Assembly: GCA_032173965.1 (NCBI GenBank)
Contig: JAVUNC010000004.1
Span: 27,257,001 to 27,321,000 of the forward strand
From: Sitta carolinensis
Taxonomy: Eukaryota; Chordata; Aves; Passeriformes; Sittidae
Direction: 5' to 3'
DNA length: 64,000 nucleotides
Position numbers and translations under genes: made by a program. The stretch's first letter is position 1. Every line of letters starts with the position of its first letter. Below, piece by piece: positions 37,286 through 49,565 of this stretch. A model generated the notes under the pieces. The model made no database searches. It was given only the letters and a program-made list of their open reading frames with translations, and was not told where the DNA came from.

Positions 37286-37600
37286 GTGAACTGTATGGCA
37301 CAGACTGCAGAGGAGGGAATATCACATGCAGCACAGGAAAGCCTCAGTAATAAAACAGAAACTTTTGCACAAAACACCCCTTCCCAGGATGCCCCCATCC
37401 CTCAGCCCCCAGCCCCAGGTCCCCAAACGGGGCTGGTTTTCCAGGCAGTGATTGTGGGAGGGGGACAACCTTCCGAGCTGGAGCTGGGGCAGGGGAGGCA
37501 GCAGCCGCTGGCCCCAGGGCAATGGTTAAACCAGGGTCACCCAGCCCAGGCACTCTGCCAGGGGTCAGCGCCAGGACCAGGGCATCCCACTCAGTAAGAC
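37286..37600. other. GC-rich patch with a 103-codon open frame
   Basis: An abrupt GC-rich block, strongest at 37375-37597, sits inside AT-rich DNA. A plus-strand frame of 103 codons (37286-37597) encodes a Pro/Gln/Gly-rich product with repeated proline pairs and no recognised domain. Minus-strand frames of 66 and 69 codons overlap it, as expected when GC-rich DNA lacks stop codons. An AATAAAA lies at about 37351. It may be a decayed LTR, retroviral leader, retrocopy fragment or CpG-type regulatory island. I cannot choose between these. Confidence 0.3.
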
Positions 37601-38379
37601 AGAAATAATTTTTACTGGACTACAAGCGATGTGTTGCAGATATCCCTGAGGACCTCAGGATACTAATTATGTGCACTTGAAGGCAGAAACGTAAATTTAG
37701 AGTTATTGCATACTGATTTTCTGTAAAACATTTTCTTAACTTGCAACAGAAGTGAACTGGAGAGCTAGCAAAAGGAAAAATCATTTTAACAACCCCTACA
37801 TTGTGCATCCTGAAAATTTTAAAAGACTTACAATACTCAGTCTAGCTGCATTGTTAGTAATTGAGATTTTTTTTTTCCGTATATATGTAATTTTCAAATG
37901 GAATAGTTAATCTGAGAAAAAGTAAAATATAAATAATGAACATATGTGGAAAAACACATTGCTGAAACTGTACAATGTTTACTATGCATGGGTAGGTCTA
38001 TGTATATGTATAGATATAATGCTGAATTTTTTATTTGGCATCAAATTCCTTGTTTTTAAGGTGTGAAATTGTCAAAATGAATATTGGATGTCTCCATTGT
38101 GAATAAATATTTATTCTGTACATTGAAATTAAGGTAGCACTGGTATATAACAGCAGAAGAGCAGACTACGTTTTTTTAATATCAAGTATTTTGTTATTGA
38201 TTTTTAAACATAAAAAGCTAGTGCTCTATCTAACCTCCTGATTAAGGAAGCAGAAACATAAGCAGTTTCCAAGAATTCTCCTTGCTCATCTAATCAATTG
38301 TCTAAATATTTTTGGATAGCGACATAACCAAATAGGTTACACAACTGTTCAAAGATTATTTGTTAGCAGATTTTTCACA
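37601..38379. other. Non-genic interval
   Basis: AT-rich unique sequence between the GC-rich patch and the next solo LTR. I see no feature beyond a short T run near 37867. Confidence 0.5.
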
Positions 38380-38385
38380 GTGAAT
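38380..38385. repeat. Target-site duplication, left copy
   Basis: GTGAAT directly precedes the LTR and recurs exactly at 38980-38985. Confidence 0.85.
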
Positions 38386-38979
38386 TGTGGTGGTGTCAGC
38401 GTGATCTCTGCCTCGGCCAGCCCTGGCACCACGGCAGCACGGGCTCGGCTCAGTAGCGGAATGAACTTTGCCGATCCCGTGGGTCTTGGCTTGGCTGCGG
38501 GCAGTGAGCGACGATGGCAGAACAGAGAGAGGGAGACTACGCTGGGCTTAAACCACTGACTGTATTTGTCCCACTGTAGGAACAGCCTCAGTCAAGGTGG
38601 CAGCTCAGGCAAAGCCCCCCAAGCACCTGAATACAGCAGCTGATAAAGAGGGGAGGAACTCAGGGTGGGTCAAACCTGGGACCAATTAGGGATAGGTGGG
38701 ATGGCTCTCTAACTTAGTGACATGTAGGGGAACAAACCAGGATACAGTAGGGGAGGGAAACAGGAATTCTGTCCAATCACTCAGTGATCCTGTTAGAACC
38801 TTCCAGACTGAAGGCGAGGTCTCAGAGTGGCAGACAGGGTCTGGGAGTTACATAACTTAAGATTGACAGACAACAATAACCGGGCTGATGAACCAAACAG
38901 GGAAAGAACATAGGGGGTACATGGAATGAACCATATAACAATATAATAATTCCAAAAACTTAAAAAACACACTGCCACA
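38386..38979 (-). mobile_element. Solo LTR of an endogenous retrovirus (6-bp TSD class)
   Basis: This 594-bp element has inverted ends TGTGGTGG and GCCACA and is flanked by perfect 6-bp repeats GTGAAT. On the minus strand it starts TGTGGCAGTGTG, passes an AT-rich U3, and shows a TTTATC box at about 38643. It ends in a CpG-rich part at 38386-38520, resembling R/U5. No AATAAA is seen, only an AAATACA-like variant near 38558, so the orientation is less certain than the element itself. No retroviral genes adjoin it, which is consistent with loss of the provirus through LTR-LTR recombination. It is unlike the LTR at 25303 in sequence, but the same TSD length suggests a related integrase class. Confidence 0.85.
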
Positions 38980-38985
38980 GTGAAT
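38980..38985. repeat. Target-site duplication, right copy
   Basis: GTGAAT directly follows the LTR end and matches the left copy exactly. Confidence 0.85.
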
Positions 38986-41722
38986 CAGACCAAAAGTTCA
39001 TCATGCTCATCTATTGACTCCTAGAGTGTTCAGAGCTACATATGTAGAGCAGTATTGGAAAAGGGCCAGCCTTACTTCCGGGAGTGTAATTCAACCTTCA
39101 ATTGTCCATAGATCAGGGGGTTTTTGAGCCAGATGTAGTCTGTCTGTTCACAGTCACAAAGTAGACATCTTTTCTATGAACTTCCCTGACATCCCTGGAG
39201 CCACAACATTCTATAACACTAAAATCTTCAACTTATCTAGAAATTATGAGATGATCCCTGTACCTTTGTGTTTTGCTTCTTCAGTCTCCATACAGCTAGG
39301 TAAGGTAGCCAATCCCTACACTCTAGAGACTAGCTTTAGTTGATGTCCCTGTTACTGATTAAAAGATATTAAATAAGGTATTAAATATGAATTGCACCCT
39401 GATTTGTACTAATACTGGCTAGTGCCACTGATCAATCAGAGTTTGAACAACTTATTACACTGCAGAATGGAAAATATACGATCAAAGGGAAACATAGGAA
39501 AAATTAACTTTTAGTTAAAGAAAATTTATATTTGCATCGGTTATATGAATTTTATGTCATGAACCAAGTCTGTACTCTGGTTGACAGAGGACTTGGAATG
39601 ATCATTCTTAAAAATGAACACCCAATTTTTAAAATATCCCATATCTGTTGTTTTAGGAGATGCAGTATCAGTGAAATTCCTTATAAAATAATTTGTGGAG
39701 AAGAGCTGGAGTACTATTTTTGCTTCAGAGCTGTAAACTCATGATTCGTTTCTGGTTGGTGTTTCCGTTGGTTCATACGGAAAAAGGTTTCAAAATTTTG
39801 TGATGATTTTTGTTAAAATGGTGGACTTGGAGTTCTGTTTTATTTCTAACTAAAGGGATTAAATTGGTGTTTTATTCTGCTTCCAATACCTCTTTTTTGG
39901 AAGACATTAAATGTTCAAGGAAATCCGAACTGTCACAAAATCAGTGTTAGAGGCTATAGATGGAGAGACAGCAGTTTTTAAAGTGCTTCAAAGTAAGAAG
40001 AAAAGCTATTTTTTGAGGTCAGTGCATTCCAGACTACTTGCTGCAATTTAGTAGTTCTTTCTAGACAGCTCTGCTGATCTGGGACCTGACCTAATACCCA
40101 TAAAGGTTACTTGTAGTTTGTCAGTGCAAGCCATTACATGAATTCTGTTATGATCTTTTCCTGTGGAAGAAAGCCTTCAGATTTAAACTGGCCATCTCTG
40201 ATAAACTGCTAAGCAAATACTGGTTACATTATATAGCAGGTGAAAAGAGAAAGATATGATCAAAGACAGACGTAAAGAAAGGCTGGGTAGAAAGATAACT
40301 ATAGAAAACCATGAAGGTATGCTGTAGGGCATAGGTGAATTGAGTCTATTGATTTTTATATGTTGCACTATAACTTCTGTTCACAGCTAGATGGTGTTTC
40401 CCAGAGTGAGCTATTTGCTGTCACACAGTAGAGTGTAATTTCTTAGTCATGAATGTCTGTCGTATTTTCTTGGTGTATTGGACACTAGAACCAAGATCGT
40501 CATTGTTTAAGTTGCACCAAAATGCTCTGCGAACTTTCTTAATTAAATGGCATTCTACCATCATCAGTAAACTGAATTGGCTGAGACTCAGAACACAAAC
40601 AGGTTTTAGAACATGCTCTGTGAACTCGTACTTTAGCAATTTATCACCACTTTTCTAAGGCCATTATCATTTTAATTTAAGCTTCAAGATCAAGGAATGA
40701 AAAAGAGTATAGTATAAATTAATGATTTCCTCTTATTTAATAGAATATTTTTATTTTGCACACTTTTAAAAATAATCAAGATTATATAATAAACCTTACT
40801 GGTCAGTTTCTGCTTTGGATTAGTCTGAAGGGTGTTTTATTTCTGCCTCAGTAAAATTTTTTCATCCTCAGGCAACCCATTTATATGTAATTAAAAAAAT
40901 TGTGTTGCTTTTTTGTTTGATTTTGTTGGGTTTGGTTTGGTTTTGGTTTTTTCCATCCTGTATCACATCATCTTTGTTTCAGCATTTGCTGTGGTTACAT
41001 AGCTTGCATGGTGCAATAGAAAAACATTACTATCTCCTACTTTATACTTCATGACGTTTGAGTCAGGAAAACTATTTGTACTTTCTAAAAGTTTCCATGG
41101 GCTGACTACTCAAAAAAGGTTCATTATACAATAACTTAATATAGTATTGTTATTTTTATTATATTATATATCTTTCACAACTGAAGAAAATTTTGACATT
41201 CTAGTAAGAAAGGATAAAATTCAGCAATTAAAGGTGACTCATCAGATGATGTTGACTCTCTAGAGTAACACAATCTACAGTAGTGTGTCACCAGCAAATG
41301 CGAGTAAGTGATGTCTAATGTCTAATTCTTCTACAAAGAAGTCATTACCACCCACTGTTGCTTCTAATGTACCACAAAGGTACTTATAAAATTGTTCTCT
41401 TAACTTTACAGCATTTATATTGAAGTATACAATGACTACCGTATTCAAATACATGCCTATGGTAATTAAGACAAGACAAGAGAATAAGACCTCTGGTGGA
41501 TCTACTGAAATACAAAGTGGTACTTTTATTAAATCAGGAAAAGACTAGTTCAGGTGTGAGATTGGTATTTCCCAAGAAACCAGAAAGAAAAATATACTGT
41601 GCAATAAATGGAATTTCTGCTATTAATAGTTGTAATTTTTTAACATGTGGAGTTGCACAGATAAATATTAATCTTCAATATTATTTATTTATATAATATT
41701 ACAAGTAAATGCCTAGAGATAC

Positions 41723-41728
<6 letters not shown>

Positions 41729-41755
<27 letters not shown>
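41729..41755. repeat. (AT)n microsatellite
   Basis: About 13 uninterrupted AT units. Confidence 0.95.
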
Positions 41756-41758
<3 letters not shown>

Positions 41759-43451
41759 TCAGAAAACGTGGCTGCTGGTGATGTGGTCTGTGTCAAAAAG
41801 AAATTGCTTGAGAGGTTTATGGACTGGTTCTTACAACAGCATATTAAAATGAAATAAAAAGTATTATGGCATCTCCTTGGGATTGTGAACACAATATAAT
41901 GATAAGTTTCAGGGCAAAAGAATATGCATTTGTTTAGAGGCTTTCCAACATGTGTTTTTTTTTTTTTTTTAATAATAACAACATTCACCCTTTTCAGTTA
42001 TATCAAAAGAAAAAAGTCTGTAACAAGGACAGAGAAAGATGTCTGGACACAGAAGAATTTTAAAAATAATGATAACGTTTAGACATCTCTCTTCATTAAT
42101 ATTTGCACTGTGATACCACTGCTCTTCATTTAGGTTTTTTAAGACCTCTTTCTGTGATAAAACCTTAGGCAGGGTTATATTATTTTTTGAAGAATCATAT
42201 ACCAAATAGTTACTGCAGTGCCTAAGCTCAGTATCCAGGCTCTTTGCGACATTTCATAACCATAATTCTATATATTAATTTTACTTTATGCTTTAGCCCA
42301 ATATCTACAGGCATGAGAACTTCCTTATTAGTCTATTCATAACTGAATATTGATATTTATTTAGAATTAAAGATACTTCAAAATATCATGACACTGCTTT
42401 TAAGTTGTGAAAACTTGAAATACGTAGATCCATTTACATGAAATTATCTAACTTTCTTGTCTTCCCATGCAGGGGTGATGTTAATGCCACATGTATTGCC
42501 TTGCATTGCCTTACCTTTTCTTCCCTTCCTTTACCTTCCCTGCCCTGCCTTCTTCCCCATAAAATGTAATTTCATAATTAAATAAAATATCATTATGAGT
42601 CTCTATATGTGAGAAATTTTTCACCTTAGTTTTGGCATTTTCTAAATTTAATTGTTGACTTCTTGACATTATTTCATTTTTCTGTATTCATTCATATGTT
42701 TATTATATGGATTTATGGGTAATAAAGCTTTAATTGTTATGAATGAAGAGTTTCCAGAGCATTAAAATCAAACAGAAGAGCAGAATAATCAATTTCATAA
42801 ATTAGAAATAAATAAAAATTTTAAACTAATTCTTCAATTTAATCAAGGTTTCATTGAAATGTCCATAGACATATTTATTGTATGACATTTCAAATCCACA
42901 GCTTTTAAATGGAAAAATAAATACCAATCAAATAGTTTTGTTCATATTCACGCCTATTCTCATTTCTTTGTTTTTATCAGCACTACAAGCTTTCTTCGTT
43001 TTCCATGGCTTCAGGTTTTTCATGGTACAATGAATAGATGTTCCATGAAAATTATGTTAAAATAACAGAGCAATTTCCATGAATATTCATTGGGCAAATT
43101 ATTGTTCTTCCTTCTTGATTGTGAGGAAACATAGGAAAGTCTGTAAATGCAGAAAATAGTGTAAAAAGGGGGTTTGAAATAGAAGTTTGTGTGTTTTAGC
43201 TGTAGTTCTCAACATTTAAATTTCTATTCATGATGAGCTATTCACAAAAATAGTGCCAGTTACTTTGAAGAAAGCCAGAGTGGGGGAAAAACAAAAATCC
43301 CATCAACAAAAAAATCCTGATATATCATTCAAATAAGATGAGAGAATCACAAAAATATTATAACTTTTTAGAAATTAGATACTAGTATAATAATAACATT
43401 CTTTAAAGCCTTAGGTCTTCCTTCTATGTTGCATGTGCAACAGTGGCCTTC

Positions 43452-43492
43452 AGAAATTGCTGAAGCAATTTCTCTAGCTAAGAGGCTAGAGA
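43452..43492. repeat. Two adjacent perfect hairpins
   Basis: Arms AGAAATTGCT (43452-43461) and AGCAATTTCT (43464-43473) form a 10-bp stem with a 2-base loop. Arms TCTCTAGC (43471-43478) and GCTAGAGA (43485-43492) form an 8-bp stem with a 6-base loop. The two stems share three bases, so they cannot fully form together. Confidence 0.85.
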
Positions 43493-44459
43493 AAAAACAC
43501 AGAAACTTTAAAAGGAAGTCAATCAAGTACTAAAATATTATCTGAAGTGAGCTCTGATCTGCATGAGGAAAAGGAATCTACTCAGCCTTAAAACAATCTT
43601 TCAACACCTTTCCATTTAGAAAATTTCTATTTACAGGACAGGTCCAACTTTCAATCCCTTCTGCTGGGTCACCCAGGCTGTGTCCTCTCTGTAATTCAGG
43701 ATCGGATCTTGTTGCATGCTAAAATCTCATATGTATTAACTTCCTTTGGAAGGCAAATCAAATATTCTGGCAGGGTGAGTGCTTGCATACAATACCTTTA
43801 GTAAATGATGTGAGGAAAAAGACAGTGAGACTGTTCACATTGTATAGCATACTTACCTTCAGATCCTCATTTTATGCAGGACAGAGGTAATGAAGATGTT
43901 AAAGCTCCTTTGTTCCTGTGTACAACAATGTATCAGATACTTGTAACAGACACTGCAAAAAAAAAGAATTAATAACCTTGCCTACATTACCTGTTATTCA
44001 TATGTAATTGTGTGAACACAAAAATGTTGGTGTGTTTATGTACATACAGCTAATCTGCTTTCTGTATGGATTTTTCCTGCCTATGCATTAATATATTTTC
44101 CTTACAACCATCCAGAAAAAACAAAAAGTGTTCATACAGAGTTGATGAAGAAATTAAATGAAGAAAATCCACTGCCTAGAAAAGATCTATGCAGATTGTA
44201 ATTTCAGTGGGAAAAAACTCCTTTGCCTCAAGATATATCAGTGATCAGTAGGCTTTGATACACACATTTTTAAAGTGTCCTGTATAATTTTGACTGTTAC
44301 CAGAGTAGTGTTCCTAGTCATTTTATCTCTATGGTAATGAGAGCTTTTCTTAACTAGGTCATCTTATAGAAAGTGGAATGATCTTTTAACACAGCTTTTT
44401 TTGTTATTGTCTGTGGTTATGAATATTGAGTTGGTTAAGCTGTTTTTCCTCTAGTGGTC

Positions 44460-44930
44460 TCCCCCTGTTAGCCCCCTCCCCCCAAATGAGCTTGGTTCAT
44501 CCCTGGCTGGCCACACCCTGTCCCATTGTACCTGAAGAGTAACACCCCGGTGTTAACACCCCCAAACTTTATTTCAAACCTCAGCACAAGGGATCAGGAG
44601 ATCTGTAGGAAGCAGAGAGCCTTCTGCTTTCTATCATTCCTAGACTGTTCTCAGCCTGGGAACGGTTTTCCCTGGCTGCACAGCCAGTGGACAGAGTCAG
44701 CCAGGCTCCCTCTGAACCCCCAGCCACAATTGTGCAGAGACAGGTATTTGTTTATGATCCTGCAGAGTGACATCAGACAGCCAGCATCATCCGCTACACA
44801 GGTCCTTAGCTCTATCATAACGTAATACCAGTATAATTCCCTGTCTCCTTGCACATTGTGTATCACTGACATCACACAAATGGACTGCAAAACGTTAATG
44901 TGTGCGGTTGTCTGATGTATTGAATAGTGC
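44460..44930 (-). mobile_element. ERV LTR-like segment on the minus strand
   Basis: A GC-rich block with LTR order when read on the minus strand. The likely U3 (about 44590-44890) is followed by 'TTTGAAATAAAGTTTGG' with an AATAAA at about 44567-44572. Next comes a U5-like segment containing 'GGGGTGTTACTCTTCAGG', possibly ending at the plus-strand TGTACC at 44527. The C-rich sequence to 44460 may belong to the element or to its flank. No target-site duplication was found, so the edges are approximate. Frames of 99 and 96 codons cross it and are unrecognised. Confidence 0.45.
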
Positions 44931-45871
44931 TTTGTTGGCATCTGAGTTCATTGCTGCAGGCTTCCTTTAGAGCTAGTGAAAGAAACAAGATTTTTGAAAA
45001 AAAAAATTATTTTAGTTTAGAATTAGGCTTCTGTAAATTTTTATATGATTTTATCATAAAACTACATTTCACTGACTGTGCAGAGACATACAGACTATGT
45101 TAAGATGACTAAACAATATATGGACACCAAGACTGGAAATTACTACACTTAGGTGAGGTGCAGCCTCTCTGAATTCTCTTTATAGTCAATGAAAAGGCAT
45201 GACACTTCAAGGGAATGATTCATCTTTTCTCAAAGTAGGCATCTACAGTGGGTGAACAGATGAATCACTGAATCACACTTCTGTTTTTCTACATGGTTTT
45301 ATTTCACTGAATTCTAAAAATGTCCCTTAGGTGGAAATTATTAAATTAATTTCCCATGTTTTTAAGAAATGGTTTGAGTGGATTTGAGAAGAGTATGCCA
45401 GCCTCTGTATACAACCAGTTTTTTTCTCAACTTCTCTGATTCAATTGCATTTAATTATTTTAAAAATATTTTGATTTATATGTAAAAAGTATTTACTTAT
45501 ATATTTGTGTTTTCTTCATGCATGCAGTTATAACTCTACCAAGCAGATATTAGTAAGTCTTAATTATGTATTATCTGTTACTCAATACTACACTTAAGTT
45601 AGAACAATTAACAGCAACATTGATAAGAATTTGTACAAATGAAGCACAAATATATTTTTAGTATAAAAGACCTTGTGGAGATTAATATTTATCTTCAAGG
45701 GTCAGAGAAGACTTTGACCAATATTCTACTGTGGTTCATAAAAACCATTTTTGTCATTTATTTGTAATGTTTTGTATAATCTTTGTCAAAAATAGTCAAT
45801 ATCAGACTTGTACTGATGCCATAGATACCAGAAGTTTCTATTATATTTTGATAAATGGCATGAACCTAAAG

Positions 45872-45894
45872 AAAAAAAAAAAAAAAAAAAAAAA
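45872..45894. repeat. Poly(A) homopolymer, 23 bases
   Basis: An uninterrupted run of 23 A. The 78-codon frame spanning it encodes a Lys run and is not a gene. Confidence 0.9.
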
Positions 45895-46265
45895 TTCCTT
45901 GTTTTATGGACATTTCATTAGAAGTCTATCCAAGATGAAATTCTGTGAAATATCTAAACTCGACTAAAACACAAATATGTCTTTTTCATTAATTATTTTT
46001 AGGAATTCATTTGAATATTTCTGATTTTTTTCTCTACTTGCTGTTCCTCCCTTCATAGAAGAAAGAATAAAGCTTGTTTCATTTGAGATAGACAGCTAGT
46101 TTCGATATGCTTTTCTTGCTCCTAAGAACAAAGTGAGGGGGGTGTCCTTAAAACATATTCCAAAGAATGTCAACTTACTTTTTTTTAAAGTTGTAAGAGT
46201 TCTGTAGAGAGTAAAAGACTGGCAATTTTTATTGCAAGCATGACAGCCAGAATTTCACTAAGAAA

Positions 46266-46315
46266 TATGATCCTTAATCTTGACAATAATAATAATAATA
46301 TGATCCTTAATATTG
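46266..46315. repeat. Direct repeat around an (AAT)n microsatellite
   Basis: ATATGATCCTTAAT occurs on both sides of about five AAT units. This is a local duplication that has captured a short microsatellite. Confidence 0.8.
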
Positions 46316-49300
46316 GCAAAACCCCATGTTTTGTGTTGAAATTCTTCCTTCTAGATCCCTAATGTCAGCTGATAATTGCCATTGAGTTTGGTCTTTAGAG
46401 AAATCTGTGAGCAATAGCTTGCTAAAAATTTATTTTCTCATCATGAGTAAAACAGAAGTGGCACAGCTACTACCTCTCAATTCAATGTTTAATGAAAAGT
46501 TAAGTAGGCAAAATTACAAAGGAAAAGATGCAGTCCTTCATTTTCTGCAGCAGAAAGCAATGTAAATGAGTGATAATAATTGATATAAATGAACCAAACA
46601 TACTTGAAAACTCTGAGGGAGATCACAACTTATTGATCTACATCATTTAATGAAAACATTACAAACAAAAGCTGGTTATGAGTTTTATATGAAAAATGCC
46701 ATTGAACAGAGTTCTAGTCAAGAGAATACTATGCAATTATGTAATTTTTTAATATTTTGAATGCAAATATATCAATATTGCTTAAATAATAGTAATTTTT
46801 TCAATACCACACACAATATTTTATTTAATTTTCCATAACTGATTTTTTTACTTTCTCAAAATTTTTGAACACGTTCTTTTCTCTTAATAATGTGATGTCT
46901 TGTCATGGTAGCACCTGCAAAGCCATACATAAATTATAAGTTCACCAAATATAATTTGTTCACAAAAGCAAGCTTAAATAGTCTAGAAGGGTCAGAGAAT
47001 GTAATTATGTCCAAAAAAAGGCACTTTGGGATGAAAAGCCAAGACATATTGCTTCAGAGTTGCAATGAAAGTGATAAATTTGGTATAATTTGAGAGCTTT
47101 TTCTGAAAACCAAATAGAAGAGAGCCTAATTCGAAGTTACCTTGTAATCTTTTTCACCCTATTTAATGCTCATCAAAGATCCCGAAAGACAAAATTAAAT
47201 TGATTCTAAAATTCTATGGTCCTGTACAAAATTAATGTAAGAATACCATATTATTCAGAATTTGGGCACCATTAAAAAGGTAGCATAATTAAAGTACAAG
47301 TTACATATTTTCTAGTCTCCGTTTTCAGCTGCAGGAGATTCTACTAAAACTATATTCTGAGGAAGTGAAATATGATCCTGAAATTTCACTACAGAAAGTT
47401 ATGAAAGTTGTTGGCCATTGCCCAAATTCCCAGTATGCAAATTACTGAGTCTTTTTACCACAGATACGACCTAAAGCAGAGCTTACTTTGTTTTGCTCAG
47501 AGCTGTAAGAATGTTGCTCGATTGACATGCCAAGAATCCATGAATGTGACTACGTGATAAAATGGTCAAGAACCACATTAGATCATGGTTCAGCATAACT
47601 AAAACATTTTAGCCATGGTTCGTACAGCAAATGTTTGCAATTTTCTCAGCTGTATAGATGTTCATGGTGAGAGCTAAGGGTAGTAATACACAGATACATG
47701 GATGACAAGGTAGAGCAAACTAAGTGCTTGATGTATCAGCAGTATTTTGACAGAAGAGCTACAGTGCCAAAGAAAATAGAACACCGGATTAGACATTAAT
47801 TTAAGAGAGACAGAAAATAACAACCAAAAAAACCCCATCATTAACATAAACATAGAATTCAAGATATGGTGTAATAATTAAACTTGAAGAAATGGACAAC
47901 TCAAAAATAAAATTATGACATTGTTCAATTAGGAAAGTGATCTTCTATGGAAACTTCAGGAAAAATGAGATTCTTCTGAGGATTTATTTCTACTTTGAAA
48001 TTAATGGCAAAAGTCCAGCTGAAATCACTGTGAAAAAAAGCAAGACCTAAACAATGAAAGAAAGAGTCTGGCAGTATTTCAGGACTCCATTAGTTTTAAT
48101 GATTCATGCAGTGCCAAGTGTTTGGGTTTGTAAGACTGAAAAATAAACAGTTTTTCTTCTTGCGTATTACTACTACAGGTATTGACATTTAGAAGAGATT
48201 GGAACTCATTATATGCATAAAGTAAATACTGTGATCATGCAAGTTTTCCTGTTTGTAAAAAAGGCTAATTAGGGAAGAAATATATTAAAGTGAAAAAAAA
48301 AAAAAATCTAAGCATAAAACCAAACCAAAATTTTGAATAAACATTTTTCTAGAATTTATTCAGAGAAGGTCATATTTTTGTTTGTTTTCACACATACTGT
48401 GTGTCACACAGTAATTTACAAGGATGTAACCTAAAGAAAGAAAGTTTCCTTTCATCAATCAACAGTATCATGTACAGAAACCTCTTGAGAAGGTTGGCAA
48501 AATTTCTTCTGTCATGATGAGTGAGGAATGAATTCCAATTGTAGAATTGTGGTGACTAATAACATGTTCAGGCATTGATGGGGAAAACTCCAAGTTCATT
48601 GAACCAGTGATTTCAGTGAAGTGAGTTTTCCACCTTTTGTATAAATTAGATAACTATAAAATATATAACTATAAAATTATTATACATAGGATAATTAAAT
48701 TATGCCCAAAATTAGTATCCACCAGTAGGAGATAAAATATTTATCAGATAGGTAATTTATTCAAAAAGTGTGGCTTTTTGCTCAAGAAAATATTATTTAA
48801 ACCTCCTTACAAAATATTTTTATTTTCTGAAGAAGGAAAGATTAACAATATGGTCAGGGTTATTATTATTAGCCTGCTGAAATATCAATGAAGTCACTTC
48901 TAAAAGATTTGTCTCTAAAAATAGTAGAAACTTTTACTGAGTTAAGTCACATCTCTGTTGCAGAAATAATTTATATCTGCCAAAAATTATATTGTTGTTC
49001 TGTTATGATATCTCACATACCCTAAAAGGAAAAACTGTGTTCCTGGAACTAGGCAAATGAGTTTCCTGCTTGGTCAAAATAAGGGCAGAGTACATGACAG
49101 GATACCATTAGTTAACAGGCAATGTTTCCTAACAGCTAATATTGAGTTAAATAAACCTCTGCTCAGATTTTATGTAGAAATTCTGATGGAGGATTATAGA
49201 AATACTTTTTTATGGATTTTATTGCTCACTCAGGAAATATTTGGTGTTATTTGTTCAACCCCTTTTTCTATTTTTAAATATTGCAATTGATTGATTGATT

Positions 49301-49506
49301 GGTCTTGTTGCTTATTGCTGCATCCTTCTTACAAGTTGTTCTGAGATGCTGTTTAAAGATGGAAAGTCAGCCAAACTGGCATTTTCCTAGTAATGAATTT
49401 CATTGATATCTGCCATTCATTTTAGCTAATCAATAATAATGTCATTTTAAGAATATTACTGACTTAAGAATAAATATAAGGGATTTCAAACTTTAAAGAA
49501 TTGCCT

Positions 49507-49565
49507 TTTTTTTTTCTATTACATTTTTTTGGGGGGGTTGTGGGTTTGGATTTTTTTTTTTTTTT
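49507..49565. repeat. T/G-rich low-complexity tract
   Basis: T runs alternating with G runs, including GGGGGGG near 49532. The frame across it on the minus strand is Lys/Pro-rich low complexity. Confidence 0.85.

Larger units (their letters stand above)
38986..44459. other. Non-genic AT-rich interval
   Basis: Over 5 kb without a supportable gene. It holds a (TA)n array at 41729-41755 and a pair of adjacent perfect hairpins at 43452-43492. Frames are at most 91 codons (41713-41988, minus), partly encoded by the TA array, and unrecognised. Confidence 0.5.
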
